From Saprospirales bacterium GYS_P2D (GTDB lineage Bacteria > Bacteroidota > Bacteroidia > Chitinophagales > Saprospiraceae), in assembly GCA_009833045.1 (NCBI GenBank), contig WUUP01000007.1, positions 204,382-268,381 of the forward strand: a DNA stretch of 64,000 nucleotides, given 5' to 3'. The translations under genes were made by a program, and so were the position numbers. Shown here piece by piece: positions 1-10,223 of the stretch. The notes under the pieces are model-generated. The model saw only the letters and a list, made by a program, of their open reading frames with translations, searched no databases and was not told the origin of the DNA. Each line of letters begins with the position of its first letter. Position 1 is the stretch's first letter.

Positions 1-3000
1 TTATCATCATTATATCCTGATGGCGACTTAATTGAGTTTCCATCATTCTCTATCACCAATGCTCCAGTAGGATCAATGGACAAACTCCAGAAACTATTGA
101 TAGGTAGTGACCCATCACTCAGACCATTGCTCAATATTGTCTGTTTGGTACTTGACCCTGTCTTGAACCACGCCTCAATTGTCAGATCTGACTCCTCTCC
201 AAAGCTGAGGTCCGCAGCATTTTCTGCAACTAAATAGTCATCTATACCATTAAAGACTACTGAATGATTTTGAGGAAGTATCATCCACGAAGCACCTGAT
301 ACTTGCATATCTCTAGATCGTACCTTATCGATAGCTACTGTGCCGTATGATTCATTCATCAGCCAAGCTCCAATAAGACCAGGTTCTCTCCCACTCAGTG
401 ACCTGGATAAAAACTCTGAGATGAGCCCTTCTGTCCTCGGAACAGCCCATAGTCTCAGATCCCTGAGTGCTCCAGCATAGTAATCAGATCCATTAGTAGA
501 ATTCCTTGCTACACTGATCAATCCGTCTCCTTGATAGTCTGTAAAAAAGCTCGGCTCATTAGCGTCAGGAAGTCTAAAATCCCGAGTATCATGAGCGAGA
601 TATATACTGGCAGTATTCGCATCTCGATCATAAACGAATGCTGTGTGATACCAATCTGTGTCTGTTATAGCTGATTCGGAAAATATCTCTCTATCTCCCA
701 CCTGCATTCTTAGTCTCCCATCTGGCTCTACTGATATCGCCAACTGATCACTAGCAGACTGCCCCTGAGAAAGGATATATTCTCTTGTACCCGAGTGACC
801 CTCTCGACGCATCCAAAATTCGATGGTAAAAGATCTCTGTTGTAGCTGGTATTCAGGTATAGTTCCATAGTCATTGGCACCATCAAATGACAAGCTATTT
901 TCATTTGCCAATGTTGTACCATTGAGTAATCCAGATACACTAAAATTTCGAGCCAAGACACTTCCCAGATCTATTGGTTCATTCATCGATAGCAGTATAT
1001 CATCATTTGGATCTAATATCCCGTCTGCAGGACTTGGCGAACCAAATGCATGAGGGTTGATCCTATCCATATATCCTCGATGTATGGAGGATATCTTACT
1101 TGCTTCTTTACATACTGATATGGCTCGCAGATCGTATGAACCATCGACTTCATCATTGACAGGCCAATCCCATTGAATCTGCGGTGCATCTCTGGGTATG
1201 ACTATAGAGTCAGGATCTGGAATTCCATCACTATTTACGTAGAATGACTGTAGGTCATTCCATAATGGTGATTCGGTTGACTTGAATTGTAGTTTGATTT
1301 CTTGAAACTCGGAGTAGTTAATATCATAATCACCTATTACCATTGTCATGGTATCCTTATAGCTATTGTTCAATATCCATTGATCCGTTGGATTAAGGAT
1401 TGATACATCTGTACATTCTGGTAAAAAGTGAACTGAAACATAGGCAGAGTCTACGATATCAAGATTGTCACTGGTCCCGGCTTCATACTGACAGGGTGCA
1501 TACATTACTATCAGTATACTATCATACACGAGTCTTGCTCCAGGTCCTTTATTGATCGTAATGGTCTTAGTCACACTATTATCACCCGGTATAGCTACTG
1601 TCGCTCCTCCCGGACTGCCGTCGTACCGAATGATCGCCCCATATGGATTGCTAGAGGATACGGTCTGTATACGATACTCCCTCGCTGCGGCCGCCTCAGA
1701 ATCATTGAATAATGTCAACTCGAATGATGCCGCACTATTAGCAGGTACATTAGTGATTGGTACTGTCGGTGATGCTTCGATACGTGGCTTATCAATCTGT
1801 AGTGTTTTACCGCTCAGTCTGACTGGCTGATTAGTCATCGTATCTCTATAGAACAGGGAGTATTCTTCATCTTCATACGGGCAGCTCGTTTGCCCTCCAT
1901 CTTTTTTCTTGAATATTGGGCCCCAACCTAACATAGATGGGTAAATATCCACTGAGAAAAAGTCGGGCTGATCATCGTCGCTAATCGTAAAACTGACAGA
2001 CTCAGATGAATTCTCTTCTTGACCCCAGTCACGTGAGTAATCAAAGGATGTCTTAAATCCTTTTTCAAAAGCGAATCCAGTACCATTTACTTTGGCAACT
2101 ATGTCAAATTTTTGTTCTGCAGCTATCGTATACTCTATACTACCACCAGAGCTAATGGCCGTGGAAGTAGACATCTCTTCAGAATAACTATTACCCGAAC
2201 TAATAGATCGATTAGTTGGTGAATTAGCTGCTCCTCTGATGGCTTCAAACTTTTGATCTAATCGTTTTTCTTTTAATAGAAACTCTTCAAACCGACTGGC
2301 GGTTTCTGCATTAGCAATACCCGCAGCCGTCGTAATACCAAATGTAATCGTCCCTGCTGTAGCTGTACCTGGTACAGGTGCTACAATGATACCGTAGGTT
2401 ATTGCTCCAAGTGCACCAATCGAAACTGCTCCGGTGACAGCTTGGGCTGCTATAGCTCCAGCATATTCATCGAGTAGCTTTTGATGCTCTTCATTATAAA
2501 GACTATCTATCACACCTATATCCCCAATGACTGCTTTTTCCCATTCATTTAGCGCTATAGCCTCTTCCCACATTTGGATCTGTTGATTGATATAACGCAC
2601 AGAATCTCCTGTCAACGAATCTTGCTCTGTGGCAGCATAAAAGGTGTAACTCGGCCCAGATAATGTAGCAAAACAAGGAGTCTGATTACCACAATCAACT
2701 GGATTATTCAATCTCTCGTCATCATTATTCACTCCATAGAGCTCATGGTCGATTGGCAGATGACTCCTATATCTGGATGGATTACCTTGCAACAATCCAT
2801 CCCGAGCCACCTTCAAAAGTGGCATCAAGTAATTGACAATATATCCTTGACTATATGCGAAGTATGTATTGTAGCCTTCAGGAGCTAAGGCTATTCCTGC
2901 CGTCCTGGCAAATCTAAAACCATTATAATCAGGCCCCAGGCATTGTATGTTGGCGCACTCCGAAATTGGCACAAGTGATAAGTCCTCTGTCGCCCCAAAT

Positions 3001-6000
3001 TCTATATTTTGAGATTTACCAATGTAAACATCGCTACCTGACCCTACTAAATCTGTGGTACTACTTGTCGAATATGTTTGGCTGGTTGATACTGACTCAT
3101 TAATGCTTCCATTACGACCTCCTGACAACTCTGCAGAAAATCCAAGATTAATATCATTTTTAATAGTCGTCTGCAGAGAGATACCAAATCCTGCCGTAAA
3201 ATCTACACCAGCAGCAAGCTTGTCAGTAGTGCTGGCTTCTTGTCCTAAATTCCAGCTCCACGAGCGATTATAAGAAGTGGTAGACCCCACATTTCTCGAG
3301 GCGCTACTATTACTTCCTGGTGGGTCTCTCAATACAAACTCTGGTCGCTGAGGACCTTCTGTAAAGTAGCGAGTTCCTAAAGTCCGACGCCCTAGTACAT
3401 ACCCCCTAAATGCCTTATCACTATCTGCAGGATCAATACTGCTCAAATAGCCAGGCTCCCAAAATATAGTCGGGCCCGAATTTGGTATATAGGCGATCTC
3501 AAATCGCTTGGTATAACTATACTTAGCTATGTTATTCTCTGAAAAATTAGGATCTCCAACGTCAAACTCGATAACCAGAGATTTCAAGGTATCTAATGTA
3601 TTGATGTCGCTCATTTTGATCGGATGACTCAATGAGTCAGCTATCCGATTAGTCACTCTCACTATACCATCAGTGGTAGGAACACTATCTCTCAACAAAG
3701 CGCTAGCATTGTCAAAATTGGTATAGGGCTCATAGACCTTGACCATTGCTTTATACTTTTTGCCTATGACTGTACCATCATTGGGTGTAAAAACTGGCCA
3801 TGGCAGCGGATTCGTCCTTAAGTCTCGCTCGATAGCAGGTCCCATCGGCGGCTGGTATACTAAAGAAGTATCACCAATGAAGTCGCTCACCCCATCCTTA
3901 TCAGTCACTACGACAATTGGCTTAGCCCGATGGATGAAATCCAATTGATAATTGTACACAATACTATCTATAGTCTCCGAAGCATCTGGATTGATAGTGG
4001 TATCTCTTACTATTCGGGGAATAGGAGTATCATCGTAATCAAGTAATGGCCTATCGAAAGTAATACCTAGATTACTAGCGATGCTGGCACTACCTGTATA
4101 CTTTAGCGGAGGCAGATCGATCTCATACTCTCCAGAAGTATCCACAGTAGTAGCTGTCTCAATGAGACATCCATTTCTGGATTCAAACATCACTACCGCC
4201 TGTCCTATATTGTTTTTAGACTTTCCAAATCCTGGCGACTTACTAGCCTCTCTGAGTCCTCCCACAACTCTACCAATCACCTTGACAGTAGTGCTATCTA
4301 TGAACTCCACACCAGTTTCAGGCTTCTGAAATGAATAAGTCCCAGTTGGTGGAAATCTCCCTTGCGAGAAAACATGATTGGCCTTCTCCACAGATATCAC
4401 GTGATCACCTATTGGGACTAATATATCAAACTCGCCTTTGGAATCGGTAAAGACTGGCTTTCCATCAATATTTCTAAGGATTTCCCCGTCAACCTTAACG
4501 AATGCTTCTTCTACCGGGCAAACTGTATTTTTGTAATTAACAAATCCTGTAACTCGAAAGCTCGACTCATCAATGAAATCCTCACCATTTATCACTGAGG
4601 CTCCATCTCCAACAAAAAGTAGCTTAGAAGATGGTGAAAAGCGATGTGTCTGATAGATAGGAGTCAAGCGATAATTACTCCCCGCACTACCGTATGGCAA
4701 TGTGATGACGTAATCTCCATTTTCGTCAGTATATCCAGCGAACGATAATTGATCTACCGTAGGGAGTCCATCGGCGGCAATAATCCAAGAGTGAGATCCA
4801 TTAATTTTTGCGTGATTTAAATTGAATGTATTCTGATTAATACGAGATCTATCATAGGCAAAGTCGCCTGCACCTTCGGTCATAGGAAGGAATAAAAACA
4901 AATTATTTTCTGTACCGACTAATGCCCTACCATGGTCCCTGAATACTTCTTTTAATGATTTGGCACGACTCCAGGCTCTGACCTCTGTGATGCCTCCTCT
5001 ATATCCATCAAAAATCCTAATACCTGTAGACCCTGCACAGTCAAACATAAATCCAGTAGCCATTGCTCTTTTCTTTGCAATATCTCCGTTGACATAGATA
5101 AACAATGAATCATTAGCCACTTGGGCTGCTAAATGATTCCATTGTCCAATAGGCAATGAATCTTTAGATATTTCTATTGAATACGTCGTCCCTCCATCAT
5201 GTGCTGAAGCTTGATAAACTCCCGTATTGTGTACATACTTCAGAGAAAAGCATCCTTGATCATATACTGTAAAATCTGCTGCATACGCCTCAGGTTTCAT
5301 CCAAGATTCTAATATAGCAGCATTGCTAATAGATTGATTACCAGTCATAGGCACTACCAAAGCTCCACCATTCATATGTAGGCCACCTCCTTTTTCTCCA
5401 GTAGTGCTTTCAGCCTTTATTTTGACATCAGATACTGCTATACTACTTTGTCCTTGGTAAGTGACTTTGCCACTTACTTGACCTGACTTTAGTCTAAATC
5501 CTACAGCGCTGACAGTGTTTGATAGGACATTATTCCCATCACAATCTGCTATGGCCTCAATCCTATACTCGAATAGTGTACCAGCATCTCCAGTAAAGTC
5601 ATTATAAATCGAAGAGTTGCTGGGCAAAGTAGCGATATTAGTAAAGGCGGCTGAAGAGCCTAATATCTTACGGTATATTCTAATATCAGAAATTAATGCA
5701 CTGTTATTATTCACCCATTCTAACTGCACCCTATCAGGGTAGATACCCTTAGAGGCACTTAGTGATCCAGGTGCGAAGGTCGTCGATAGATCAGGACTGA
5801 TCGTGGCGCTAATACTTGAGGTACCAATGGCATCATCTCCATCAAAGCACTCAGATTTTGCCTTTACCACATACGTATATCGAGTACACTCTTGTACTTC
5901 AACATCTTCAAATGATCTTGCGGTTATATCATTAATAGTCCGTGTTAACGGTGATGGCCCACCCTGTCTGATCACAATAAACCCGTCATCTACGGGTGTA

Positions 6001-7286
6001 GCGGTATAATCCCACTCAATAGTAATTTTTTTGTTAGCACCAGCAATAGTAGACACATTAGAGATCTGAGGTGCATTAGGCGCACCAGGACCTACACCAA
6101 AAGCATAAGGTGCCGGAGATGGATCCGAAATATCTCCTGGGACACAGGTGTTAATCGAAGAAACTCGATACTCATATTCCACATTTGGTATAACAGGAGA
6201 GTCGTCATCTATAACATCTTGATATGAGCGATCTCCTGGTAATAGATCATCGGCAATTGTTTCCCAGTTTCCAGCAGGATTCTTCACACGTCTTTCAATC
6301 TTCCAACCACCTAAGTACGTATCTGAATTAGTCCATGACCAACCCACCTCTATATATTTTTGACAGCCTCCCTTTGATGCAGTAATGCTGGTAGGAGGCT
6401 GTAATTTTCCTAATCGAAGGCCAGGGGAAGTAGAGGCGGTCTCTGTCCAATTAGAATATATCACCCTATCAGAAGAAGGAGCAAACTTATGTCTAATCCG
6501 ATACTTTGTGGGCACCCCTTTCTGGGCATTAATATCGGCATAAGAAGTGGTAGAAATAGAACGACTTATTGGTGTAGAGGGCTCCCAATTATCAGTCCCT
6601 TGTACTGCCTTTTGAATTTCGATAGATCTGTTATTACAGCTAGGCAATCCAGTGATAGCCGACCAAGTTAAAGTGACATTATCACAGTTGTCAGATGTCG
6701 CATTAAGTGTAGAATAAGACGAATTAGCACCACTATTTGGAATATTTGTTGAGAAACGGCCATTTAGTTGATCAGGACCAAAGTTTTCTCCTCCGGCACC
6801 ATAATAGTCCCAGTGACCCGTTAATTGTATATCCAAAATTTGATTATCTATATTCCCTGGCAGCCCCTTCCATTTAAAAGATGCATCTCCTCCTCTACCA
6901 CTAGGAAAAGTGAACGAAGCTCCAAAAGGCATTAGAATAGTATACTCACCGCAGTGACCAGAAGGATCAGCTTCCACAATCTGGAAGCCATTGGGGTAAG
7001 CATTCAAAAATTGACCAAGTGCATTAATATATTTAAAAACATCTTGATTTTTGTCGTAAAAGTATAGAAATGGAACATCATTGCCGCCACTGGGATAGGT
7101 AGCCATCATATATCCAAGTCTATCTACATCAAAACAAGCTAAACCTCCGTTTCCTTGCTCTACCTCGAAGTTAATTTCCATCTCACCGCAAACATCGAAT
7201 GCGACCGAGACCTTATTATCAATATACTGTCCCAATAGCCCAAAAGAAGTAAATAACAGGACTATCAGAAAAAAAGAATTTTTCAT
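1..7286 (-). CDS. Giant secreted LamG/FN3 surface protein, C-terminus beyond the window
   Basis: The frame is open from ATG 7286 to the window edge (about 2,428 codons), so the C-terminus and any sorting signal are unseen. It begins with a signal peptide (MKNSFFLIVLLLF...LLGQ). Fibronectin-III-like segments follow at about residues 180-590. A LamG/concanavalin-like domain lies at about 630-750, carboxypeptidase-regulatory-like repeats at about 820-1050, a second LamG at about 2130-2285, and a third begins near 2330. The middle (about 1300-1780) matches nothing I recognise. It is rich in Ser/Thr/Gly and includes a long hydrophobic Ala/Gly/Ile stretch at about 1600-1650. The gene starts 5 nt after the solo LuxR-type gene, so the two are probably co-transcribed. 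The role is most likely adhesion or binding of glycans or other ligands at the cell surface. I checked the frame at several points and saw no stop. Confidence 0.85.
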   Translation of the reverse strand, partial: MKNSFFLIVLLFTSFGLLGQYIDNKVSVAFDVCGEMEINFEVEQGNGGLACFDVDRLGYMMATYPSGGNDVPFLYFYDKNQDVFKYINALGQFLNAYPNGFQIVEADPSGHCGEYTILMPFGASFTFPSGRGGDASFKWKGLPGNIDNQILDIQLTGHWDYYGAGGENFGPDQLNGRFSTNIPNSGANSSYSTLNATSDNCDNVTLTWSAITGLPSCNNRSIEIQKAVQGTDNWEPSTPISRSISTTSYADINAQKGVPTKYRIRHKFAPSSDRVIYSNWTETASTSPGLRLGKLQPPTSITASKGGCQKYIEVGWSWTNSDTYLGGWKIERRVKNPAGNWETIADDLLPGDRSYQDVIDDDSPVIPNVEYEYRVSSINTCVPGDISDPSPAPYAFGVGPGAPNAPQISNVSTIAGANKKITIEWDYTATPVDDGFIVIRQGGPSPLTRTINDITARSFEDVEVQECTRYTYVVKAKSECFDGDDAIGTSSISATISPDLSTTFAPGSLSASKGIYPDRVQLEWVNNNSALISDIRIYRKILGSSAAFTNIATLPSNSSIYNDFTGDAGTLFEYRIEAIADCDGNNVLSNTVSAVGFRLKSGQVSGKVTYQGQSSIAVSDVKIKAESTTGEKGGGLHMNGGALVVPMTGNQSISNAAILESWMKPEAYAADFTVYDQGCFSLKYVHNTGVYQASAHDGGTTYSIEISKDSLPIGQWNHLAAQVANDSLFIYVNGDIAKKRAMATGFMFDCAGSTGIRIFDGYRGGITEVRAWSRAKSLKEVFRDHGRALVGTENNLFLFLPMTEGAGDFAYDRSRINQNTFNLNHAKINGSHSWIIAADGLPTVDQLSFAGYTDENGDYVITLPYGSAGSNYRLTPIYQTHRFSPSSKLLFVGDGASVINGEDFIDESSFRVTGFVNYKNTVCPVEEAFVKVDGEILRNIDGKPVFTDSKGEFDILVPIGDHVISVEKANHVFSQGRFPPTGTYSFQKPETGVEFIDSTTVKVIGRVVGGLREASKSPGFGKSKNNIGQAVVMFESRNGCLIETATTVDTSGEYEIDLPPLKYTGSASIASNLGITFDRPLLDYDDTPIPRIVRDTTINPDASETIDSIVYNYQLDFIHRAKPIVVVTDKDGVSDFIGDTSLVYQPPMGPAIERDLRTNPLPWPVFTPNDGTVIGKKYKAMVKVYEPYTNFDNASALLRDSVPTTDGIVRVTNRIADSLSHPIKMSDINTLDTLKSLVIEFDVGDPNFSENNIAKYSYTKRFEIAYIPNSGPTIFWEPGYLSSIDPADSDKAFRGYVLGRRTLGTRYFTEGPQRPEFVLRDPPGSNSSASRNVGSTTSYNRSWSWNLGQEASTTDKLAAGVDFTAGFGISLQTTIKNDINLGFSAELSGGRNGSINESVSTSQTYSTSSTTDLVGSGSDVYIGKSQNIEFGATEDLSLVPISECANIQCLGPDYNGFRFARTAGIALAPEGYNTYFAYSQGYIVNYLMPLLKVARDGLLQGNPSRYRSHLPIDHELYGVNNDDERLNNPVDCGNQTPCFATLSGPSYTFYAATEQDSLTGDSVRYINQQIQMWEEAIALNEWEKAVIGDIGVIDSLYNEEHQKLLDEYAGAIAAQAVTGAVSIGALGAITYGIIVAPVPGTATAGTITFGITTAAGIANAETASRFEEFLLKEKRLDQKFEAIRGAANSPTNRSISSGNSYSEEMSTSTAISSGGSIEYTIAAEQKFDIVAKVNGTGFAFEKGFKTSFDYSRDWGQEENSSESVSFTISDDDQPDFFSVDIYPSMLGWGPIFKKKDGGQTSCPYEDEEYSLFYRDTMTNQPVRLSGKTLQIDKPRIEASPTVPITNVPANSAASFELTLFNDSEAAAAREYRIQTVSSSNPYGAIIRYDGSPGGATVAIPGDNSVTKTITINKGPGARLVYDSILIVMYAPCQYEAGTSDNLDIVDSAYVSVHFLPECTDVSILNPTDQWILNNSYKDTMTMVIGDYDINYSEFQEIKLQFKSTESPLWNDLQSFYVNSDGIPDPDSIVIPRDAPQIQWDWPVNDEVDGSYDLRAISVCKEASKISSIHRGYMDRINPHAFGSPSPADGILDPNDDILLSMNEPIDLGSVLARNFSVSGLLNGTTLANENSLSFDGANDYGTIPEYQLQQRSFTIEFWMRREGHSGTREYILSQGQSASDQLAISVEPDGRLRMQVGDREIFSESAITDTDWYHTAFVYDRDANTASIYLAHDTRDFRLPDANEPSFFTDYQGDGLISVARNSTNGSDYYAGALRDLRLWAVPRTEGLISEFLSRSLSGREPGLIGAWLMNESYGTVAIDKVRSRDMQVSGASWMILPQNHSVVFNGIDDYLVAENAADLSFGEESDLTIEAWFKTGSSTKQTILSNGLSDGSLPINSFWSLSIDPTGALVIENDGNSIKSPSGYNDD

Positions 7287-7291
7287 ATTGG

Positions 7292-7531
7292 CTATTTAAT
7301 TGAAGAAAAAGGTAAAACGCCCAACTCAAATCCTCTTCTGACAAGACCCGCAGTATTTTTTACACCTAGCTTTTGCATCAAGTTTTTTCGGTGGGTAATA
7401 GCGGTATGGTTACTAATGTACAGTTGGGTCGGTATTTCAAGAGATGTGTGTTCATGGGCAATGAGATGTAAAACTTCTTTCTCTCTTGTTGTGATAGGCT
7501 TCTCAAGTATTTCTTTTTGGCTCGTATGCAT
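7292..7531 (-). CDS. Solo LuxR/NarL-type HTH protein
   Basis: This is a 79-residue protein consisting almost only of a GerE/LuxR helix-turn-helix (TTREKEVLHLIAHEHTS then YISNHTAITHRKNLMQKLGV). The sequence is typical of the C-terminal half of Bacteroidota NarL-family response regulators, but no receiver domain is attached. A degenerate receiver is encoded 140 nt upstream on the same strand, so this pair may be a split response regulator. The gene ends with TAG only 5 nt before the start of the giant surface protein, which suggests it regulates that gene or its own operon. A similar 69-residue protein accompanies the second giant gene at 48742-48951. Confidence 0.85.
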   Translation of the reverse strand: MHTSQKEILEKPITTREKEVLHLIAHEHTSLEIPTQLYISNHTAITHRKNLMQKLGVKNTAGLVRRGFELGVLPFSSIK

Positions 7532-7632
7532 TACTATTTGATTTGGTAGATTTCTATAGGAGCCGATCGATATTGATTGTATCTGACGGCTTCGTCAAAA
7601 TAAATCACCTACATTGAAGCCCTTGTATCGTA

Positions 7633-7680
7633 TTGGTAAACGACAGATATTCTTGGTAAACGGTATGTTTTTATTGGTAA
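7633..7680. repeat. Three TTGGTAA direct repeats at about 20-bp spacing
   Basis: TTGGTAAA occurs at 7633-7640 and 7653-7660, and TTGGTAA at 7674-7680. The spacing is about two helical turns. The repeats lie in the gap between the receiver gene and the solo HTH gene, and the last one overlaps the stop of the receiver gene. A fourth copy is at 8153-8159, between the kinase and the receiver gene. This layout fits direct-repeat operator sites for a dimeric or multimeric regulator. The function is inferred from spacing only. Confidence 0.4.
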
Positions 7681-8036
7681 GCTATTCCAATCCGTTGGAG
7701 CACCTTTTTTAATTGATAGAATGAAAAAGGCTTATAAAGAACCTCGTATTGATCTGGATGATTGGACTTATTCCTTTTCTCACATTCCCTAACCCCAGTA
7801 ATGAATACAATGTGCTCACTCAGCTGACTTAATTTTTTGATAAGCAGTTGATTTATCCAGCCGTCTGACAGCTTATGATTACAGAGAATTAAATGATATC
7901 TACCTTCACACTCACTCTTGATTTGATCACCATTATCAATGGCCTCCACATCATGATAACCACATTTATAGAGCTGAGCGATTATATCTGATGATATAAT
8001 AGGTTCATCCTCTATGATCAGTATTTTTTGATTCAT
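7671..8036 (-). CDS. Stand-alone receiver domain with Asp-to-Asn phosphosite
   Basis: This 121-residue CheY-like receiver has the beta1 acidic pair E9/D10 (ILIIEDEP), the switch Thr (T80 in VFIT) and the conserved Lys (K102 in LYKPFS). At the usual phospho-acceptor position the sequence is LILCNHKLSDG, with Asn53 where Asp is expected. By comparison with the family it should therefore not be phosphorylated normally, though D58 nearby could be a substitute. It lies between a TPR histidine kinase upstream and a solo LuxR HTH downstream, all on the minus strand. It may be a pseudo-receiver adaptor in this pathway. No output domain is present. Confidence 0.85.
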   Translation of the reverse strand: MNQKILIIEDEPIISSDIIAQLYKCGYHDVEAIDNGDQIKSECEGRYHLILCNHKLSDGWINQLLIKKLSQLSEHIVFITGVRECEKRNKSNHPDQYEVLYKPFSFYQLKKVLQRIGIAYQ

Positions 8037-8220
8037 AGATTTGACAATCTTGCTTCTATTATAAAAGAAAGGTCATAAGTAAATAAAAGCTGTCACAGTG
8101 AGGGGTCAAATTTGTGAATGCACTCTTTTAGCACGTGGGAATAGCTAAAATTTTGGTAAGTGATAGCTTTCTACTGCCAGCCATCTTATCATATACCCAT
8201 AGTATCGCACTCTTTAAGTA

Positions 8221-10092
8221 TCAGACCAATTGATACCTCTTGAAAGAAATAGCCGTCTGATAGCCATTAATTTGTGATACTTGGATGGTTCCTTTCAATT
8301 TTTTACTCAGAATTTTAATCAGCCGAGTCCCAAAACTCGTCGAATTCTGCTGCTCATCAACCGATACTGATTTAGATCCATTATCTGATACTCGCAGCAT
8401 GAGCATTTCATCCTTAGTTTCAAAGAGCTTCAGTTCGATTAGGCCATCCTGTGTATCATCAAAGGCATATTTCATGGAGTTAGTGATGAGCTCATTAATG
8501 ATCAAACCTAAGGGTATGGCTGTCTCTACATCAGCCAATCCAATTTCTACTTGTCGATCGATTTGGACTTTTCTATCATCACTGTTATATGAGTCTTCTA
8601 ATTTGTCACAAAGCTCTTCGATATATTCCCTCATATTTATAGAGCTCAGATGATCTTTACTATATAGTTTTTGATGTATGAGGCCCATTGATTCTACTCG
8701 ACTTTTACTTTCTCTCAATGCCCCAGCGATCAATTCATCTTCTGCTGAGTCTGATTGTAAACTCAATAAGCTCGATAGGATTTGAAGATTGTTTTTTACT
8801 CTATGATGGATTTCTTTGAGCAGTATTTCATTCTCTTCATTTTTCAATGCTAATGATCGAGATACCTGCTTCGTTTTATTCAATAAATAATATAAACCTG
8901 ACAAGAGGCCTAATAAGACTAGCAAAGCAATAGTAGATAACTGCTGCATCTTAGTTTTTTGAGCAAGCTGATTCTGTTGATTTGAGAGAGCTTCATCCTT
9001 TTTACCAGATTCATATTTAGCTATGACTTCGGACTCCAGATTAGCTATGGTTTCTTCATTCATTCTATTCTTGATATCAGCATAGGACCTTTCAAATTTC
9101 AACGAATTTTGATAATCACCTAATTTCTCATAGCATTCTGCTATGGATTGATACAGTGTATAGATTCTGTCTTCGCCACTTTCTTCTAATTGTTGGATGC
9201 AGGGTAGATAGTGCTCAAGAGCCTCTTCATATTGACCCTGGAGTCTGAGGATATCTCCGATAGTTGACCTCCAGCCCTGGGCTCTCTCTTCTCCAACCTG
9301 TGATTTTACGATTTCCCATGCTTCGAAAGCATCCTTTAGAGCCTCTTCATATCTTTCTTCAGCTATATACACATCTGCTCGATAAGCATGTGCCCTGGCT
9401 AAGACGAATACCTGATTGGGTATTAGATCGTGGACGATTCGTATGCTCTCGCTTGCTGCTTCATATGCCCTTGGGTAATCTCCAACCGCTGTATACAGCT
9501 CAATAAGGGTAAGAAGGGTGTATGAAGTTAAGTCATGATCTTCCACTGATCGATAATAATCTAACGCCATATTACTGTAGCGGATTCCTTCTTCAGGCTT
9601 TTCTAATAAATCTAACAACGCACCAAGACTGCGGTGAGCCTGTGCTATACCAGCTTCATCATTTACTTTTTCGCATAGATCTATACTCTGAAAAATGATG
9701 TCTTGAGCCTCCATGAACTGTCCATCATTAATCAGGTCTATCGAAAGAGATCCATACATGTCGATTATCGCAGAAGTATCACTGAGCATCTGATAATACT
9801 TTATCGCTGCATAATCATGATGGAGGATTGAATCATTAGCAAACAAACCATGATAACCATGCCAGTTAGCCATAGCTCTATGAAGGTCAGCTTTTAGACG
9901 TATGTCTTTCCCTTGAGCCGCTCGTTCAATCGCCTCCAGACCTATATCATGAAATCCATTAGAATCCAGAGAATAATTTTGTTCCATCCATGATAAAACT
10001 GAATCCAATGACTGTGTTGAGATCTCTGAAGATTGAGCAAATAAAAAACAGGTATTTAGTACAAATAATAGCTGAAGCAATTGTTTTTTCAT
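8221..10092 (-). CDS. TPR-containing sensor histidine kinase (HisKA_2 type)
   Basis: This 623-residue protein has a signal peptide (residues 1-20), a long tetratricopeptide-like region (about 30-370), one transmembrane helix at about 383-404 and a HisKA_2 phosphotransfer box (EIHHRVKNNLQILSSLLSLQ, His near 428). A HATPase domain follows with an N-box (IINELITNSMKYAF), a DNGS G1-like motif and a GTRLI motif. The family autophosphorylates on His and signals to receivers. The next gene on the strand is the degenerate receiver, so its true partner may be encoded elsewhere. The TPR part is predicted to be extracytoplasmic. The stop codon is TGA. Confidence 0.9.
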   Translation of the reverse strand: MKKQLLQLLFVLNTCFLFAQSSEISTQSLDSVLSWMEQNYSLDSNGFHDIGLEAIERAAQGKDIRLKADLHRAMANWHGYHGLFANDSILHHDYAAIKYYQMLSDTSAIIDMYGSLSIDLINDGQFMEAQDIIFQSIDLCEKVNDEAGIAQAHRSLGALLDLLEKPEEGIRYSNMALDYYRSVEDHDLTSYTLLTLIELYTAVGDYPRAYEAASESIRIVHDLIPNQVFVLARAHAYRADVYIAEERYEEALKDAFEAWEIVKSQVGEERAQGWRSTIGDILRLQGQYEEALEHYLPCIQQLEESGEDRIYTLYQSIAECYEKLGDYQNSLKFERSYADIKNRMNEETIANLESEVIAKYESGKKDEALSNQQNQLAQKTKMQQLSTIALLVLLGLLSGLYYLLNKTKQVSRSLALKNEENEILLKEIHHRVKNNLQILSSLLSLQSDSAEDELIAGALRESKSRVESMGLIHQKLYSKDHLSSINMREYIEELCDKLEDSYNSDDRKVQIDRQVEIGLADVETAIPLGLIINELITNSMKYAFDDTQDGLIELKLFETKDEMLMLRVSDNGSKSVSVDEQQNSTSFGTRLIKILSKKLKGTIQVSQINGYQTAISFKRYQLV

Positions 10093-10159
10093 AGGATATA
10101 AGCTCCTATGAATGTATGAAGAATAAAATAATTCAATCCTAAAGGTGGAGATTACTTCT

Positions 10160-10197
10160 AAACAAAAGAGCCCCTTGCATTATCTACAAGAGGCTCT
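10160..10197 (-). terminator. Intrinsic terminator after the YceI gene
   Basis: An 11-bp stem with one mismatch (10167-10177 with 10187-10197) surrounds a 9-nt loop. On the minus strand it is followed by a T-rich run. It sits 26 nt past the YceI stop codon. Confidence 0.75.
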
Positions 10198-10223
10198 GAT
10201 TAAGATTTTACTATATCTATTTC

